Source: Acidimicrobiaceae bacterium
Lineage (GTDB): Bacteria; Actinomycetota; Acidimicrobiia; Acidimicrobiales; Aldehydirespiratoraceae
DNA: 37,306 nucleotides
NCBI GenBank assembly: GCA_009845995.1
Contig: VXYK01000055.1
Span: 2,105 to 39,410, forward strand
Direction of reading: 5' to 3'
A program made the translations under genes and the position numbers. The notes under the pieces were generated by a model. It saw only the letters and a list, made by a program, of their open reading frames with translations, was not told where the DNA came from and ran no database searches. Within the stretch, counting starts at the first letter, position 1. Every line of letters begins with the position of its first letter. Below are positions 23,275-32,146 of this stretch, in pieces.

Positions 23275-24209
23275 TCAGGGTCGCCCTCGACGGTGTCCTC
23301 CTCGGTTGTGTCTTCGCCGGCAGCGGCTTCGTCCTGGGCTTGCAGGAACCTCTCGAACTGGGCACCGAGTTCCTCGGAAATGGCAAGAGTGCCTTCGGTG
23401 CTGATCGGGCCCGAGTTGAACTCGTCGTGATGACGTTCGAGTTGGGCGATCGTCTGGCTGTGATCTGCATCCTCAGCAATCAGAGCATCGAGTTGGTTGC
23501 GGATCGTCAGAGCGTGTTCTGAGAGAGACCCGCTGTCGATTCTGATGCCCGCGGCATCGACGAGCCCCTCGATCAGCGCCAAAGATGCAGAGGGGTACGG
23601 GGCTGCGGCGATGTAGTGGGGCACCTGGGCCCAAAGGCTGAGGGAAGGAATGCCCGCGGCGGTGAAAGCCGCCTCGATAGCAGCGGCCATACCTGCAGGC
23701 ACATCAAGAGTGGCCCCCGACTGGTTGGCGCGGACAAGCTCCGGTGTGGGCGAGGTGATGGTCAGACGGGTGGCACGGGTGTGAGGAACGGCGGCTGGGT
23801 AGGCCCCCAGACTCACCAGGCGGCGCACCCCGAAGCGTTTGGCCAGTCCGAGAACCGCCTCAACAAACGCACGCCAATTGTGGTCTGGTTCAGCTCCGCT
23901 CAAGATGAGCACGTCACAGTCGTCGCTGTCGCTGCCCGCGCTGAGTTCGATCACCGGCCAGTCGATGTCCGCGTTGATGCCGTTGACAATGTGCAGCGTC
24001 GGCCGATGCGCCCGATAATCGAGGAGGCACTCGGTGTCGAACTCCGCGAGCTTCTCGGCTTCGGTCACGTTGCCGATATGGCGGATCGCGGTCCGAGCAC
24101 CTCGCCCGGCGTCAACCCAGCCATCGAAATGCACCAATAGAACCGGATCGACAACGTCGGGGGTTCGCAGCACGCGATACAACTGCTCAGGGTCGATAGC
24201 GGGACTCAT
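23271..24209 (-). CDS. PAC2 family protein
   Basis: A 312-residue member of the PAC2 family (DPVLLVHFDGWVDAGRGARTAIRHI; RRLVSLGAYPAAVPHTRATRL; AQVPHYIAAAPYPSASLALIEGL), related to archaeal and eukaryotic proteasome assembly chaperones and widespread in actinobacteria. No proteasome gene is in the window and the function in bacteria is not established. The C-terminus is acidic (Glu/Asp-rich). The frame stays open far upstream to 25211; the ATG at 24209 matches the family N-terminus and has GGAGG 12 nt upstream. The gene overlaps the LLM oxidoreductase by 4 bp. Confidence 0.85.
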   Translation of the reverse strand: MSPAIDPEQLYRVLRTPDVVDPVLLVHFDGWVDAGRGARTAIRHIGNVTEAEKLAEFDTECLLDYRAHRPTLHIVNGINADIDWPVIELSAGSDSDDCDVLILSGAEPDHNWRAFVEAVLGLAKRFGVRRLVSLGAYPAAVPHTRATRLTITSPTPELVRANQSGATLDVPAGMAAAIEAAFTAAGIPSLSLWAQVPHYIAAAPYPSASLALIEGLVDAAGIRIDSGSLSEHALTIRNQLDALIAEDADHSQTIAQLERHHDEFNSGPISTEGTLAISEELGAQFERFLQAQDEAAAGEDTTEEDTVEGDPE

Positions 24210-24313
24210 GGGTGTTGGTTGCCTCCGTGTCGGTGGGAGCGTTCCTGGGCTTGATCGTGGTTCCACATGATGGCCTGAAACTTGTCGGGGAAGGGAATCG
24301 ACCGCAGGTGCGC

Positions 24314-24319
24314 TACGTT
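24314..24319 (+). promoter_or_regulatory. -10 box TACGTT upstream of the thioredoxin-TPR gene
   Basis: TACGTT lies 10 nt before the ATG at 24330, giving a leader of a few nucleotides at most. No Shine-Dalgarno sequence precedes the ATG. Confidence 0.35.
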
Positions 24320-24329
24320 GCACGGCAAT

Positions 24330-25028
24330 ATGGCCAACGTAACGGATGCGACCTTCGACCGCGATGTGGTGCAGCGATCCAAGACAATACCGGTTGTCGT
24401 CGATCTTTGGGCACAGTGGTGCGAGCCGTGCAAACAGCTCACGCCGATACTGGAGAAGGTTGTAGCTGAGACCAACGGGGCAGTCGAACTGGCCAAGGTC
24501 GACATCGACGCCAACCCTCAGGTCGCGCAAGCGTTCAAAGTCCAGTCGATTCCCGCGGTCTATGCGATGGTCGACGGTCAGATAGTCGACGGTTTCATGG
24601 GCGCCCAACCAGAAGCGCAAGTGCGCGAGTTCGTGCAACGCCTGGCACACGCGCCCACCCAGAGCGAGGTCGAGAGACTCGTGGCGGTCGGCGACGAGCA
24701 GTCTCTGGTGGAAGCGTTGAAGATCGAACCCGACAATCCGGCTGCAGTCACAGCATTGGCGCAACTGTTGGTGGAGCAGGGCGAAGTCGACACCGGGCTG
24801 AAGCTGCTCGAACGCATCCCGGAATCGGCCGAGACGCGCCGGATCACCGCAATGGCTCGCACAGGCGGCCTCGGTGACGACGTTGAAGCGACCCTCGCCG
24901 AACTGTTGTTGACCGTGAAGACCGATGAAGAAGCACGACGGCAGTTCATTGACTTGCTCGAAGTGCTCGGTCCGGACGATCCTCGCAGCAATCTGTGGCG
25001 CCGCAAGCTGAGCACCGCCCTGTTCTAG
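24330..25028 (+). CDS. thioredoxin-like co-chaperone with TPR tail (CnoX/YbbN-like)
   Basis: The 232-residue protein has a thioredoxin domain (DLWAQWCEPCKQL; Cys31 and Cys34) with the cis-proline region VQSIPAVYAM, and a helical TPR-like C-terminal half (residues 110-232, ALKIEPDNPAAVTALAQLLVEQGEVDTGLKLLERIP). This is the CnoX/YbbN architecture; in E. coli that protein lacks one Cys, while this one keeps a complete CxxC, so it may be redox-active. The frame is open from a TTG at 24282, but the ATG at 24330 starts the conserved part. Its TAG stop shares CTAG with the convergent galactokinase. Confidence 0.9.
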   Translation: MANVTDATFDRDVVQRSKTIPVVVDLWAQWCEPCKQLTPILEKVVAETNGAVELAKVDIDANPQVAQAFKVQSIPAVYAMVDGQIVDGFMGAQPEAQVREFVQRLAHAPTQSEVERLVAVGDEQSLVEALKIEPDNPAAVTALAQLLVEQGEVDTGLKLLERIPESAETRRITAMARTGGLGDDVEATLAELLLTVKTDEEARRQFIDLLEVLGPDDPRSNLWRRKLSTALF

Positions 25029-26176
25029 GCGTCGGCGGTAGTGACAGACGCGCCGGCCGCTGGTTCGCACAACCAAATTTGGGCGTCCAGGCCTTGCGCG
25101 GTCCGGTAACGCTGCGCGACACGGGCCTGAAACTCGACCGCCTGATCGGCCTGCACCAGCGCCACTGCGCAACCCGCGAAACCACCCCCCGTCAGGCGAG
25201 CACCGAAACATCCGGGACTTTGTCGGGCAATCTCCACGATCTGGTCCAAAGCCGGACCCGAAACTTCATAGTCATCGCGCAAGCTCTCGTGGCTGGAGTT
25301 CATGAGGGCACCAAGGGTCTCGGGATCGCCGTCAGACATCGCCTGCGCGGCATCGAGAGTGCGCTGATTCTCGGTGATCACATGATGAGCTCGGCGCCGT
25401 TCAGTCCCAAGCTCGGTCGGCAACAGGTCCAAGTCCTCCAGTCGAGCGTCGCGCAGAGAATCGACGCCCATCGCCTCGGCCGCTCTGACACAGGCTGCTC
25501 TGCGCTCAGAATATTCAGAGTCAACAAGCTGACGACGGGTATTCGTGTCCATAATCGCCACGACGGATCTTTCCGGCAGCGGGTGCGGGCGGGTTTGCAG
25601 CGAGCGGCAGTCGATCAGCGAAGCGTGTCCCGCGACCGCCGAAGCAGAGATCATCTGGTCCATGGGACCGCTGGGAATACCCACCATCTCGTTGTCGACG
25701 CGCTGACACAGTCGGGCAGTCTCAGCGGGCGACCGCTCAGTTTGTGCGAAACCCAAGATTGCTGACGCAACAGCCACCTCGAGGGCCGCCGACGACGACA
25801 GGCCGGCGCCCGCTGGTATATCGGTGGCAATGGTCGCTTTCCAAGGTCCGGGATCGACGCCCTCGGCTTTCAACAAATCATGCACGCCGTGCAGATACAC
25901 GGCCCAATGGTGAGATTCGATCTCGGTTGATGCCGGAGCGAGCACTGCGTGTCCAAAACCCTCCGAGAGGATCTCGGTCTTGGACCCGTTGGGTGCGCGG
26001 CTCGCGGCAATGGCTGTATCGAACGGCAAAGCCATCGGCAGCACAAACCCGTCGTTGTAGTCGGTGTGCTCTCCGATCAAGTTCACCCGTCCAGGCGCAC
26101 GGCTGAACAGCTCCGCTCGACCCCAACGCCACTGATGTTGCTGAGTAGCCCGGTCCAGCGCAGACGGCTTGGTCAT
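25025..26176 (-). CDS. galK: galactokinase
   Basis: This 383-residue GHMP kinase phosphorylates galactose at C1. It has the galactokinase signature GRVNLIGEHTDYNDGFVLPMAL, the ATP-binding loop PAGAGLSSSAALEVA, GIPSGPMDQMIS with the catalytic Asp region, and the third motif GARLTGGGFAGCAVAL. Its ATG overlaps the lacI TGA (ATGA), so regulator and kinase are made from one mRNA. Galactose would come from the GH4 enzyme encoded divergently. galT and galE are not in the window, so further metabolism depends on genes elsewhere. Confidence 0.95.
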   Translation of the reverse strand: MTKPSALDRATQQHQWRWGRAELFSRAPGRVNLIGEHTDYNDGFVLPMALPFDTAIAASRAPNGSKTEILSEGFGHAVLAPASTEIESHHWAVYLHGVHDLLKAEGVDPGPWKATIATDIPAGAGLSSSAALEVAVASAILGFAQTERSPAETARLCQRVDNEMVGIPSGPMDQMISASAVAGHASLIDCRSLQTRPHPLPERSVVAIMDTNTRRQLVDSEYSERRAACVRAAEAMGVDSLRDARLEDLDLLPTELGTERRRAHHVITENQRTLDAAQAMSDGDPETLGALMNSSHESLRDDYEVSGPALDQIVEIARQSPGCFGARLTGGGFAGCAVALVQADQAVEFQARVAQRYRTAQGLDAQIWLCEPAAGASVTTADA

Positions 26177-27171
26177 GTCGACTCTCGAATCACCAACTCC
26201 ACCGGCAACACCAGGGGAGTGGGGTTGCTAGTCGGCTCTTCGATGAGTTCATGCAGAACCCGGATCGCCTCGGCGCTCAAGCGGGGACGGTCCAGTCTGA
26301 TGGTCGTCAATCCAGGGTTTAGCAGGGCGCTCATCTCGATGTCGTTGCAGCCGACTATGGCAATGTCGTCGGGTACTCGATAGCCGCTCGCTTGAGCGGC
26401 ACGCATGGCGCCGACAGCCATCAAGTCGTTGTAAGCGAAGATACCGTCGAGGTCGGGACGGCGCTCGAGCAGCTTCTGCAAACCGGCTGCTCCGCCACTG
26501 ACCGTCGGCTGCACACGGACCAGTTCTGGAAGCTCAGCTCCCACCGGAGGGCTCTCGAATGCCTGGTAGAATCCGCGCTCACGGCGGCGCGTCCTGGGAA
26601 CCGTGATCTCCGACCCGATCATGCCAATCCTGCGCCTCCCCGTGGCCAAGAGGTGTTGAGCAGCCTGGACCGCGCCATCCTCCAAGTCGAACGACACCGA
26701 GGCCAGATTGGGGAACTCGACGATGTCGTCGACCACGACGAGAGGCATACCCCGCCTAGCGTATCCGGCCAACTGATCAATAGTTCCGGGGGCCGGGAAC
26801 ACGATCACCCCGTCAACCGCGTGGGACCACAGTGACCTGAACACCTCGGCCTGGCGCTGGGAATCGCCGTCATTGCTCGCGAAGAATATCGTCCGACCCG
26901 TTTCGCGGGCCGCGTTCTGGATGCCCTCGGCCATGGCAGGGAAGAACGGGTCGGTCATGTCCACGCCCACCAGTCCGACCGTGCCGCTGCGGTGGGTGAT
27001 CAGACCGCGGGCCAGCATGTTCGGCTGATATCCGAGGTCCTCGACCGCTTCGAGCACCCTGACGCGAGTGACCTCCGAAAAGCCCCCCTCGTCGTTGACT
27101 ACCCTCGACACCGTACGAGGCGACACTCCGACCCGGTCGGCCACGTCTCGTAGGGTTGCTCCTCTTGGCAT
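26173..27171 (-). CDS. LacI-family transcriptional regulator of the galactoside locus
   Basis: The 332-residue regulator has a LacI helix-turn-helix (ATLRDVADRVGVSPRTVSRVVND), the hinge helix with the DNA-intercalating Leu (NMLARGLITHRSGTVGL) and a periplasmic-binding-protein-like sugar domain (DPFFPAMAEGIQ; VDGVIVFPAP; DGIFAYNDLMAVGAM; IVGCNDIEMSALLNPGLTTIR). Galactose or an alpha-galactoside is the likely inducer by context. The hinge Leu usually inserts at a central CpG, which the palindrome at 27290-27303 has. It forms an operon with galK and is divergent from the GH4 gene. Confidence 0.93.
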   Translation of the reverse strand: MPRGATLRDVADRVGVSPRTVSRVVNDEGGFSEVTRVRVLEAVEDLGYQPNMLARGLITHRSGTVGLVGVDMTDPFFPAMAEGIQNAARETGRTIFFASNDGDSQRQAEVFRSLWSHAVDGVIVFPAPGTIDQLAGYARRGMPLVVVDDIVEFPNLASVSFDLEDGAVQAAQHLLATGRRRIGMIGSEITVPRTRRRERGFYQAFESPPVGAELPELVRVQPTVSGGAAGLQKLLERRPDLDGIFAYNDLMAVGAMRAAQASGYRVPDDIAIVGCNDIEMSALLNPGLTTIRLDRPRLSAEAIRVLHELIEEPTSNPTPLVLPVELVIREST

Positions 27172-27202
27172 GTCGCTTGAGTCTTTCGGTGGACAACGAT
27201 GT

Positions 27203-27260
27203 TGTCTGTCTAGCCGCGAATTTCGTAATGGTGTGGACTCAACAGCTAGCAGACAACACT
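27203..27260. repeat. imperfect inverted repeat in the lacI-GH4 intergenic region
   Basis: GTTGTCTGTCTAGC near 27210 and the complement of GCTAGCAGACAAC near 27250 form an imperfect inverted repeat about 30 bp apart. A smaller near-palindrome, ACAACGATGTTGT, overlaps its left arm. It lies where the lacI promoter should be and could bind a regulator; no function can be read from it. Confidence 0.4.
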
Positions 27261-27289
27261 GAATGCGTCGAACGCTACGTCAAGGATGG

Positions 27290-27303
27290 CGTCAACGTTG
27301 ACG
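27290..27303. promoter_or_regulatory. candidate LacI-family operator (14-bp perfect palindrome)
   Basis: CGTCAACGTTGACG is perfectly palindromic with a central CG, the usual form of LacI/GalR operators. Its right half is the -35 box TTGACG of the GH4 promoter, so a bound repressor would block RNA polymerase. The lacI gene ends its promoter side 118 bp away. Confidence 0.7.
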
Positions 27304-27326
27304 TAAGTCAAAACTTGTTCTATGGT
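27298..27326 (+). promoter_or_regulatory. GH4 gene promoter, TTGACG-N17-TATGGT
   Basis: TTGACG (27298-27303) and TATGGT (27321-27326) have optimal 17-nt spacing. The ATG at 27322 that opens the reading frame lies inside the -10 box, so it cannot be the translation start of this transcript. Transcription would start near 27333. Confidence 0.65.
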
Positions 27327-27351
27327 GACCGCAGATTTGACGGGAGCGAAG

Positions 27352-28698
27352 TTGGCCAAAGTTGCATTCATCGGAGCGGGCAGCACCGTATTCGCCCGGA
27401 ACCTCCTCAACGACCTGCTGGGTTACGAGGATATTCGCGACTGCCTGGAATTTCGGCTCCATGACATTGACCGGCAACGGCTCGAGACCTCCGAGATCGT
27501 GGCGCGCAAACTGGTTGACAGTTACGGCGCGGCCGCGCAAGTGAGCACCAGCACCGACCTGCGCACCGTCCTCGACGGCGCCGACTATGTGATCACCATG
27601 TTCCAGGTCGGCGGCTACGAACCGGCAACCGTGCTCGACTTCGACCTGCCCGAACAGTACGGACTCGAGCAGACCATCGCCGACACGATCGGCATCGGTG
27701 GCATCATGCGAGGTCTGCGAACCGTTCCAGTACTGGTGGACGTGGGCCGAACCATGAGCGAACTCTGCGCCGACGCAGTGTTGCTCAACTACGCCAACCC
27801 CATGGCAATCAACATGTGGGGTCTGGCCGAACTCTGCGAGGTCGACGCATACGGGCTCTGCCACAGCGTCCCCATCACCGCCCAACACCTGGCTTCCGAT
27901 CTCGGCCTGCCGATCGAAGAACTGGACTACCTCGTCGCCGGAATCAACCACATGGCCTTCTTCCTCCGGCTTGAACACGAAGGCAAAGACCTCTACCCCG
28001 AACTTAAGAAACTCCACACCGACCCGGCCGACGCACCCAAACGCAGCGAATGGCAACTCCCCGACGCAGTCCGCTACGAGATGTTGCGACGCCTCGGCTA
28101 CTTCGTCACCGAATCAAGCGAACATTTCGCCGAATACACGCCGTTCTTTCTCAAACGGGACCGCCCCGACCTGATCGAACGCTACGAAATCCCCGTACGC
28201 GAATATGTACGCCGCTGCGAAAACCAGATCGCTGATTGGGACGACCTGCGAATCCGACTCGAAGCGGGCGTCGACCTGATGGATATAGCCAGAACCAACG
28301 AGTTCGCCCCGCAGATAATTCACAGCCTCGAAACAGGCAAAGAACGCGAAGTGTACGTGAACGTGCCCAACCACGGACTGATCGACAACCTGCCCACCGG
28401 CTGCATCGTCGAAGTCCCCGCCAACGTTGACGGAAAGACCATCACCCCCTCGGTGATCGGCAAACTGCCGCCTCAACTCGCAGCGCTGATGGGCACCAAC
28501 ATCGCCCCGCAACAACTCACCGTCGAAGCTCTCAAAACCGGCAACCGAGACCACATCTACCACGCAGCGATGCTAGACCCCCATACCGCCGCCGAACTCG
28601 ATCTCGAACAGATCTGGTCGCTGGTGGACGCGCTGATCGAAGCTCACGGCGATTTCATCCCGGAACCGCTGCGCACGCACGACGGAGGACCGACCTGA
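27352..28698 (+). CDS. GH4 family alpha-galactosidase (NAD+/Mn2+-dependent)
   Basis: GH4 enzymes cleave glycosides by an NAD+-dependent redox mechanism with a divalent metal. The N-terminus is the Rossmann motif AKVAFIGAGSTVFARNLL, and C170-H171-S-V is the metal-binding motif that in GH4 marks alpha-galactosidases (alpha-glucosidases have CHG). Other blocks are NYANPMAINMW, GINHMAF and NVPNHGLIDNLP. The nearby galactokinase agrees with this specificity. The frame opens at ATG 27322 in the -10 box; TTG 27352 has GGGAG 5 nt upstream and gives the normal family N-terminus, 448 residues. It is followed by the ABC transporter genes. Confidence 0.9.
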   Translation: MAKVAFIGAGSTVFARNLLNDLLGYEDIRDCLEFRLHDIDRQRLETSEIVARKLVDSYGAAAQVSTSTDLRTVLDGADYVITMFQVGGYEPATVLDFDLPEQYGLEQTIADTIGIGGIMRGLRTVPVLVDVGRTMSELCADAVLLNYANPMAINMWGLAELCEVDAYGLCHSVPITAQHLASDLGLPIEELDYLVAGINHMAFFLRLEHEGKDLYPELKKLHTDPADAPKRSEWQLPDAVRYEMLRRLGYFVTESSEHFAEYTPFFLKRDRPDLIERYEIPVREYVRRCENQIADWDDLRIRLEAGVDLMDIARTNEFAPQIIHSLETGKEREVYVNVPNHGLIDNLPTGCIVEVPANVDGKTITPSVIGKLPPQLAALMGTNIAPQQLTVEALKTGNRDHIYHAAMLDPHTAAELDLEQIWSLVDALIEAHGDFIPEPLRTHDGGPT

Positions 28699-28762
28699 CC
28701 ATGCTCGGGGCTCCCAAGAACCCAACAAAACCTGGAAACTCCAGAAAACCCAAGGAGGGGAT

Positions 28763-30100
28763 ATGACCAAACCAACAGAGAGTTCACCAAAGCGCCGCGG
28801 CGCCGGACTGAACCGTCGAGACTTCATGATCGGAGGCGGGGCCGCCCTTGGTGGCGCAGCACTGCTTGCCGCGTGCGGCGATGACGACGGCGGCACCACC
28901 GCCACGACCACCACCGCCGCGCCGACCACCACGGCCGACACAGGCCCCGGTAGTACCACCCTCGGTTCAAACTTCTCCGGCGAAGTGCCGAAGGCAGCAC
29001 TTGCAGCCGCGGTAGCAGCGACCGGTGTGGAGACCACGATCAACACGATCGACCACAACACCTATCAGGACAACTTCAACACCTACATCCAGCAACCCGA
29101 CGATGTGGTGTCCTGGTTCGCCGGCTACCGGATGCGGGCTTTTGCCGGTAAAGGTGTCCTCGGCGACATCTCCGATGTCTGGAGCGGACTCAGCGGCATG
29201 TCCGACGGATTCAGAAGTGCCTCTACGGCGCTTGACGGCAAGCAGTACTTCGTGCCGTTCTACTTCTACCCGTGGGCCGTCCACTACCGCAAGAGCCTTT
29301 TCGCCGATATGGGCTACTCGATCCCGACCACTTGGGGCGAGTTCAAGGCACTTTGCGACACGATGGAAGGCGACGGCGTCATTCCGCTGTGCGCAGCCAA
29401 TGACGGTCGCTGGCCCCAGATGGGCATGTTCGACATGATCAACCTCCGTGTCAACGGCTACGACTACCATGTCAGCCTGATGGGCGGCAATGAGAGCTGG
29501 GAGAGTGCGGAGGTCAAGAACGTCTTCTCAACTTGGGAAGAGATTCTCCCCTACTACCAGCCTGACGCAAACGGGCGTGCCTGGGAAGATTCAGCCGTTG
29601 CTCTGGGCGACAAGTCGGCAGGCATGTTCTTGATCGGGACCTTCTTGGCTGATCAGTACCCCGCGGGTGAAGAGATCTTTGAGGATCTCGACTTCTTCTT
29701 GTTCCCCGAGATCAACGCGGAGCACGGCCAGGACGCCATCGAGGCACCAATCGACGGCTTCATGATGGCTGCGAGCCCGGAGAACGAGACCGGGGCCAAG
29801 GCGCTGCTCGGCGGGCTCGGGTCCGCACCGGCGATTGATGCCTTCCTTGATGTCAACCCTTCGGTTGTGGCAGCCAACAGCAATGCCAACACCAGTGGCT
29901 ACAACTCATTGCAGCAAAGCTCGGCTACGGCTGTGGGTTCAGCGAAGCAGATCGCGCAGTTCCTCGACCGCGACACAGATCCTGACTTCGCTGCCCAAGT
30001 GGTCGGCACCGGCATTGCCGACTTCCTGACCTCGCCGGGCAGTATCGATACGATCTTGGCCGACATTGAAGCCAAGAAGCAGACCTTCACCTTCGAGTGA
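28763..30100 (+). CDS. ABC transporter sugar-binding lipoprotein
   Basis: A 445-residue extracytoplasmic solute-binding protein (family 1). The N-terminus has a twin-arginine motif (Arg18-Arg19 in NRRDFMIGG) and a lipobox ending at Cys38 (LLAAC), followed by an Asp/Gly then Thr-rich linker. It is therefore probably a Tat-exported lipoprotein. The mature part has typical SBP segments (YPWAVHYRKSLFADMGYSIPTTWGEF; GDKSAGMFLIGTF; PAIDAFLDVNPSVVA). AAGGAGGGG 2-9 nt upstream of the ATG is a strong ribosome binding site. It delivers substrate, by context an alpha-galactoside, to the two permeases that follow. Confidence 0.93.
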   Translation: MTKPTESSPKRRGAGLNRRDFMIGGGAALGGAALLAACGDDDGGTTATTTTAAPTTTADTGPGSTTLGSNFSGEVPKAALAAAVAATGVETTINTIDHNTYQDNFNTYIQQPDDVVSWFAGYRMRAFAGKGVLGDISDVWSGLSGMSDGFRSASTALDGKQYFVPFYFYPWAVHYRKSLFADMGYSIPTTWGEFKALCDTMEGDGVIPLCAANDGRWPQMGMFDMINLRVNGYDYHVSLMGGNESWESAEVKNVFSTWEEILPYYQPDANGRAWEDSAVALGDKSAGMFLIGTFLADQYPAGEEIFEDLDFFLFPEINAEHGQDAIEAPIDGFMMAASPENETGAKALLGGLGSAPAIDAFLDVNPSVVAANSNANTSGYNSLQQSSATAVGSAKQIAQFLDRDTDPDFAAQVVGTGIADFLTSPGSIDTILADIEAKKQTFTFE

Positions 30101-30123
30101 TCTAGGACCGAGTGATCTAGGAC
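30094..30123. repeat. perfect 15-bp tandem duplication at the SBP stop codon
   Basis: CGAGTGATCTAGGAC occurs at 30094-30108 and 30109-30123. The first copy contains the TGA stop of the binding-protein gene and each copy contains CTAG. It is the same kind of event as at the proB and nadD boundaries. Confidence 0.95.
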
Positions 30124-30142
30124 AATAAACTAGGTTCCCTCC

Positions 30143-31129
30143 ATGGAAGCGACGGCGGCGTCATCGGTGAAACCGCGCCGAGGCGCGCGCCGCCGTCGCT
30201 CGTCCACACTCACCGGCAGGGATCGGATGTGGTTGTGGTTGATGGTGGGCATCCCTGCCTTTCTCCACATTGCGTTGGTTTGGCTTCCCGCCTCTTTGAC
30301 AGTTGTCTTGTCATTCGCGGAGTGGGACAATCTGGCACCGGTGAGCGAAATCAGCGCAACCGGGTTTCGCAACTATTGGATCATCTTCACGATCTTTGAG
30401 ACGGACCTCTTCGGAGCGTTGTTCAACAACTTGGTGCTAGTGGTGTGGCTCACTGTCTGCTCGGCGATCGGCATGTTGTTCGCCTACCTGCTCGACAAGA
30501 ACATCCGCGGCACGGCGATCTACCAGAGCATCTACTACTTCCCGGTCGTCTTGTCGCTGGCGGTCGTCGGGTTCATCTGGAAGTCGACGATGTTCTCGCG
30601 TGACCGCGGTCTGCTGAACGCAGTTTGGCCGGGTGAGCCGGTTGATTTCGTGGGTGACAGCACCAAGCTGTTCAGTTTCGACTTGCCGTTTCTCGATCCA
30701 GCATTGGGGCTCTCCAAGAACTTCGCAGCCTTGCTTGTTGCGATGGCTTGGCGACACATCGGTTACATCATGGTCATGTACTTGGCCGGATTGAAAGCGG
30801 TCGATGCCTCTCTGCGCGAAGCCGCGCAGATTGACGGCTGCAACGAGTGGCAGTCTTTCAGACAGGTGGTGTTCCCCTCCTTAAGGCCGATAAACGTGAT
30901 CGTCGTGGTGATCACAGTGATTGAGGCTTTGCGCGCCTACGACATCATCGCTGCGCTGAATGAGCCGCGCGGCACAGACGTCATGGGCACACTCGTCACC
31001 AAGAGCCTGCTGGGCGAGGGCAGCGGGCGTGTCGGATTCGGTTCTGCCTACGGAGTGGTGATGCTGTTGCTGTGTTTGGGCTTCATCATCTGGTATGTCG
31101 CGAACCACTATCGAGAGTCTGAATTGTGA
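30143..31129 (+). CDS. ABC sugar transporter permease, MalF/UgpA type
   Basis: A 328-residue inner-membrane permease with six predicted helices and the EAA loop that contacts the ATPase (EAAQIDGCNEWQSFRQVVFP). The first 30 residues are basic and cytoplasmic. It pairs with the next permease, which overlaps it by GTGA. No Shine-Dalgarno sequence is seen; a TAAACT box lies 11 nt before the ATG. Confidence 0.93.
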   Translation: MEATAASSVKPRRGARRRRSSTLTGRDRMWLWLMVGIPAFLHIALVWLPASLTVVLSFAEWDNLAPVSEISATGFRNYWIIFTIFETDLFGALFNNLVLVVWLTVCSAIGMLFAYLLDKNIRGTAIYQSIYYFPVVLSLAVVGFIWKSTMFSRDRGLLNAVWPGEPVDFVGDSTKLFSFDLPFLDPALGLSKNFAALLVAMAWRHIGYIMVMYLAGLKAVDASLREAAQIDGCNEWQSFRQVVFPSLRPINVIVVVITVIEALRAYDIIAALNEPRGTDVMGTLVTKSLLGEGSGRVGFGSAYGVVMLLLCLGFIIWYVANHYRESEL

Positions 31130-32094
31130 GCGCGGTGACGTTCGACGATCAGTTGGCTTCGGCGGCCACCGGACCCGAGGGCGAGCTGCTTGATACAGTC
31201 CGCGCACGGCGCGCTCAACGACGGGGTTCAAGAGTCAAGCCGATGCGAGTGCTGCTCCACAGCTTCTTGGTGTTGATGGCGGTCGGTTGGCTCATCCCGA
31301 TCGGCACGGCGATCTACAACTCATTTCGCGACTACCAGACCGACACCCAGCCGAACGGCCCGTTCGCGCCGCCCGAGATGCTGACGCTCGACAATTACCG
31401 TGCCGCCTGGGACGTTGGCGAGATGTCCAAGACTTTCGGCAACACCGCCTTCATCGTAATCCCCGCGTTGTTCTTGACCTTGCTGCTTGCGGCGATCGTG
31501 GCCTATGTGTGTACCCGCTACAGCTGGAAGTTCAACATCGTCTTCCTAGTGCTGTTCACCGCCGGCAACCTGATGCCTCAGCAGGTGCTTTTCCAGCCGC
31601 TGTTCCAGTTCTTCAAGTACATGCCTTGGCCGGATTTCATATCCGACACCAACACCGGCAATCTGTTGGGAACCAAGGTCGCAGTGATTCTGATTCATGT
31701 GGCGTTCCAGATCGGCTTCTGCACCTTCGTGCTGTCGAATTTCATGAAGACCATACCCAAAGAGATCAGTGAGGCTGCTGCGGTTGACGGTGCCGGAGTT
31801 TGGCGAGGGTTCTTTCAGGTGATTCTGCCATTGACACGTCCCGCGCTGGCGGCGTTGGGAACCTTGGAGTTCACCTGGCTCTACAATGACTTCTTTTGGG
31901 GTGCAGTGATGCTCAATCAGGGCGATGAACGTCCGATCACATCGTCGATCGCGATCCTGAACGGCCAGTATGGGAGCGACTTCAATCTGGTAGCAGCGGC
32001 ATCAACTCTGATCGCACTGCCTACACTTATCGTTTACCTGGCTTTACAGAAGCAGTTCATCTCGGGCCTGACCCTCGGTGCGAGCAAAGGCTGA
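31126..32094 (+). CDS. ABC sugar transporter permease, MalG/UgpE type
   Basis: A 322-residue permease with six helices and the EAA motif EAAAVDGAGVWRGFFQVILP near residue 215. It forms the transmembrane pore with the upstream permease, to which it is translationally coupled. The N-terminal 45 residues are polar and charged, longer than in MalG. No ATPase gene follows on this strand; the likely ATPase is encoded convergently 52 bp away. Confidence 0.93.
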   Translation: MSAVTFDDQLASAATGPEGELLDTVRARRAQRRGSRVKPMRVLLHSFLVLMAVGWLIPIGTAIYNSFRDYQTDTQPNGPFAPPEMLTLDNYRAAWDVGEMSKTFGNTAFIVIPALFLTLLLAAIVAYVCTRYSWKFNIVFLVLFTAGNLMPQQVLFQPLFQFFKYMPWPDFISDTNTGNLLGTKVAVILIHVAFQIGFCTFVLSNFMKTIPKEISEAAAVDGAGVWRGFFQVILPLTRPALAALGTLEFTWLYNDFFWGAVMLNQGDERPITSSIAILNGQYGSDFNLVAAASTLIALPTLIVYLALQKQFISGLTLGASKG

Positions 32095-32146
32095 GCCAAG
32101 GTTGAAATTTCCCCGCAGGGCCTGCAGGTTTTCAGGTTCTCTAACC

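Noticed and set aside
24210..25211. Extension of the PAC2 frame upstream to 25211 (646 codons)
   Set aside because: The extra 330 codons run antisense through the thioredoxin gene and show no family similarity; the PAC2 family start is at 24209.
32095..32146. Bidirectional terminator between the permease and ATPase genes
   Set aside because: Only an AGGTT-CTCT-AACCT stem of 5 bp and the palindrome CCTGCAGG are present, without a T tract on either strand.
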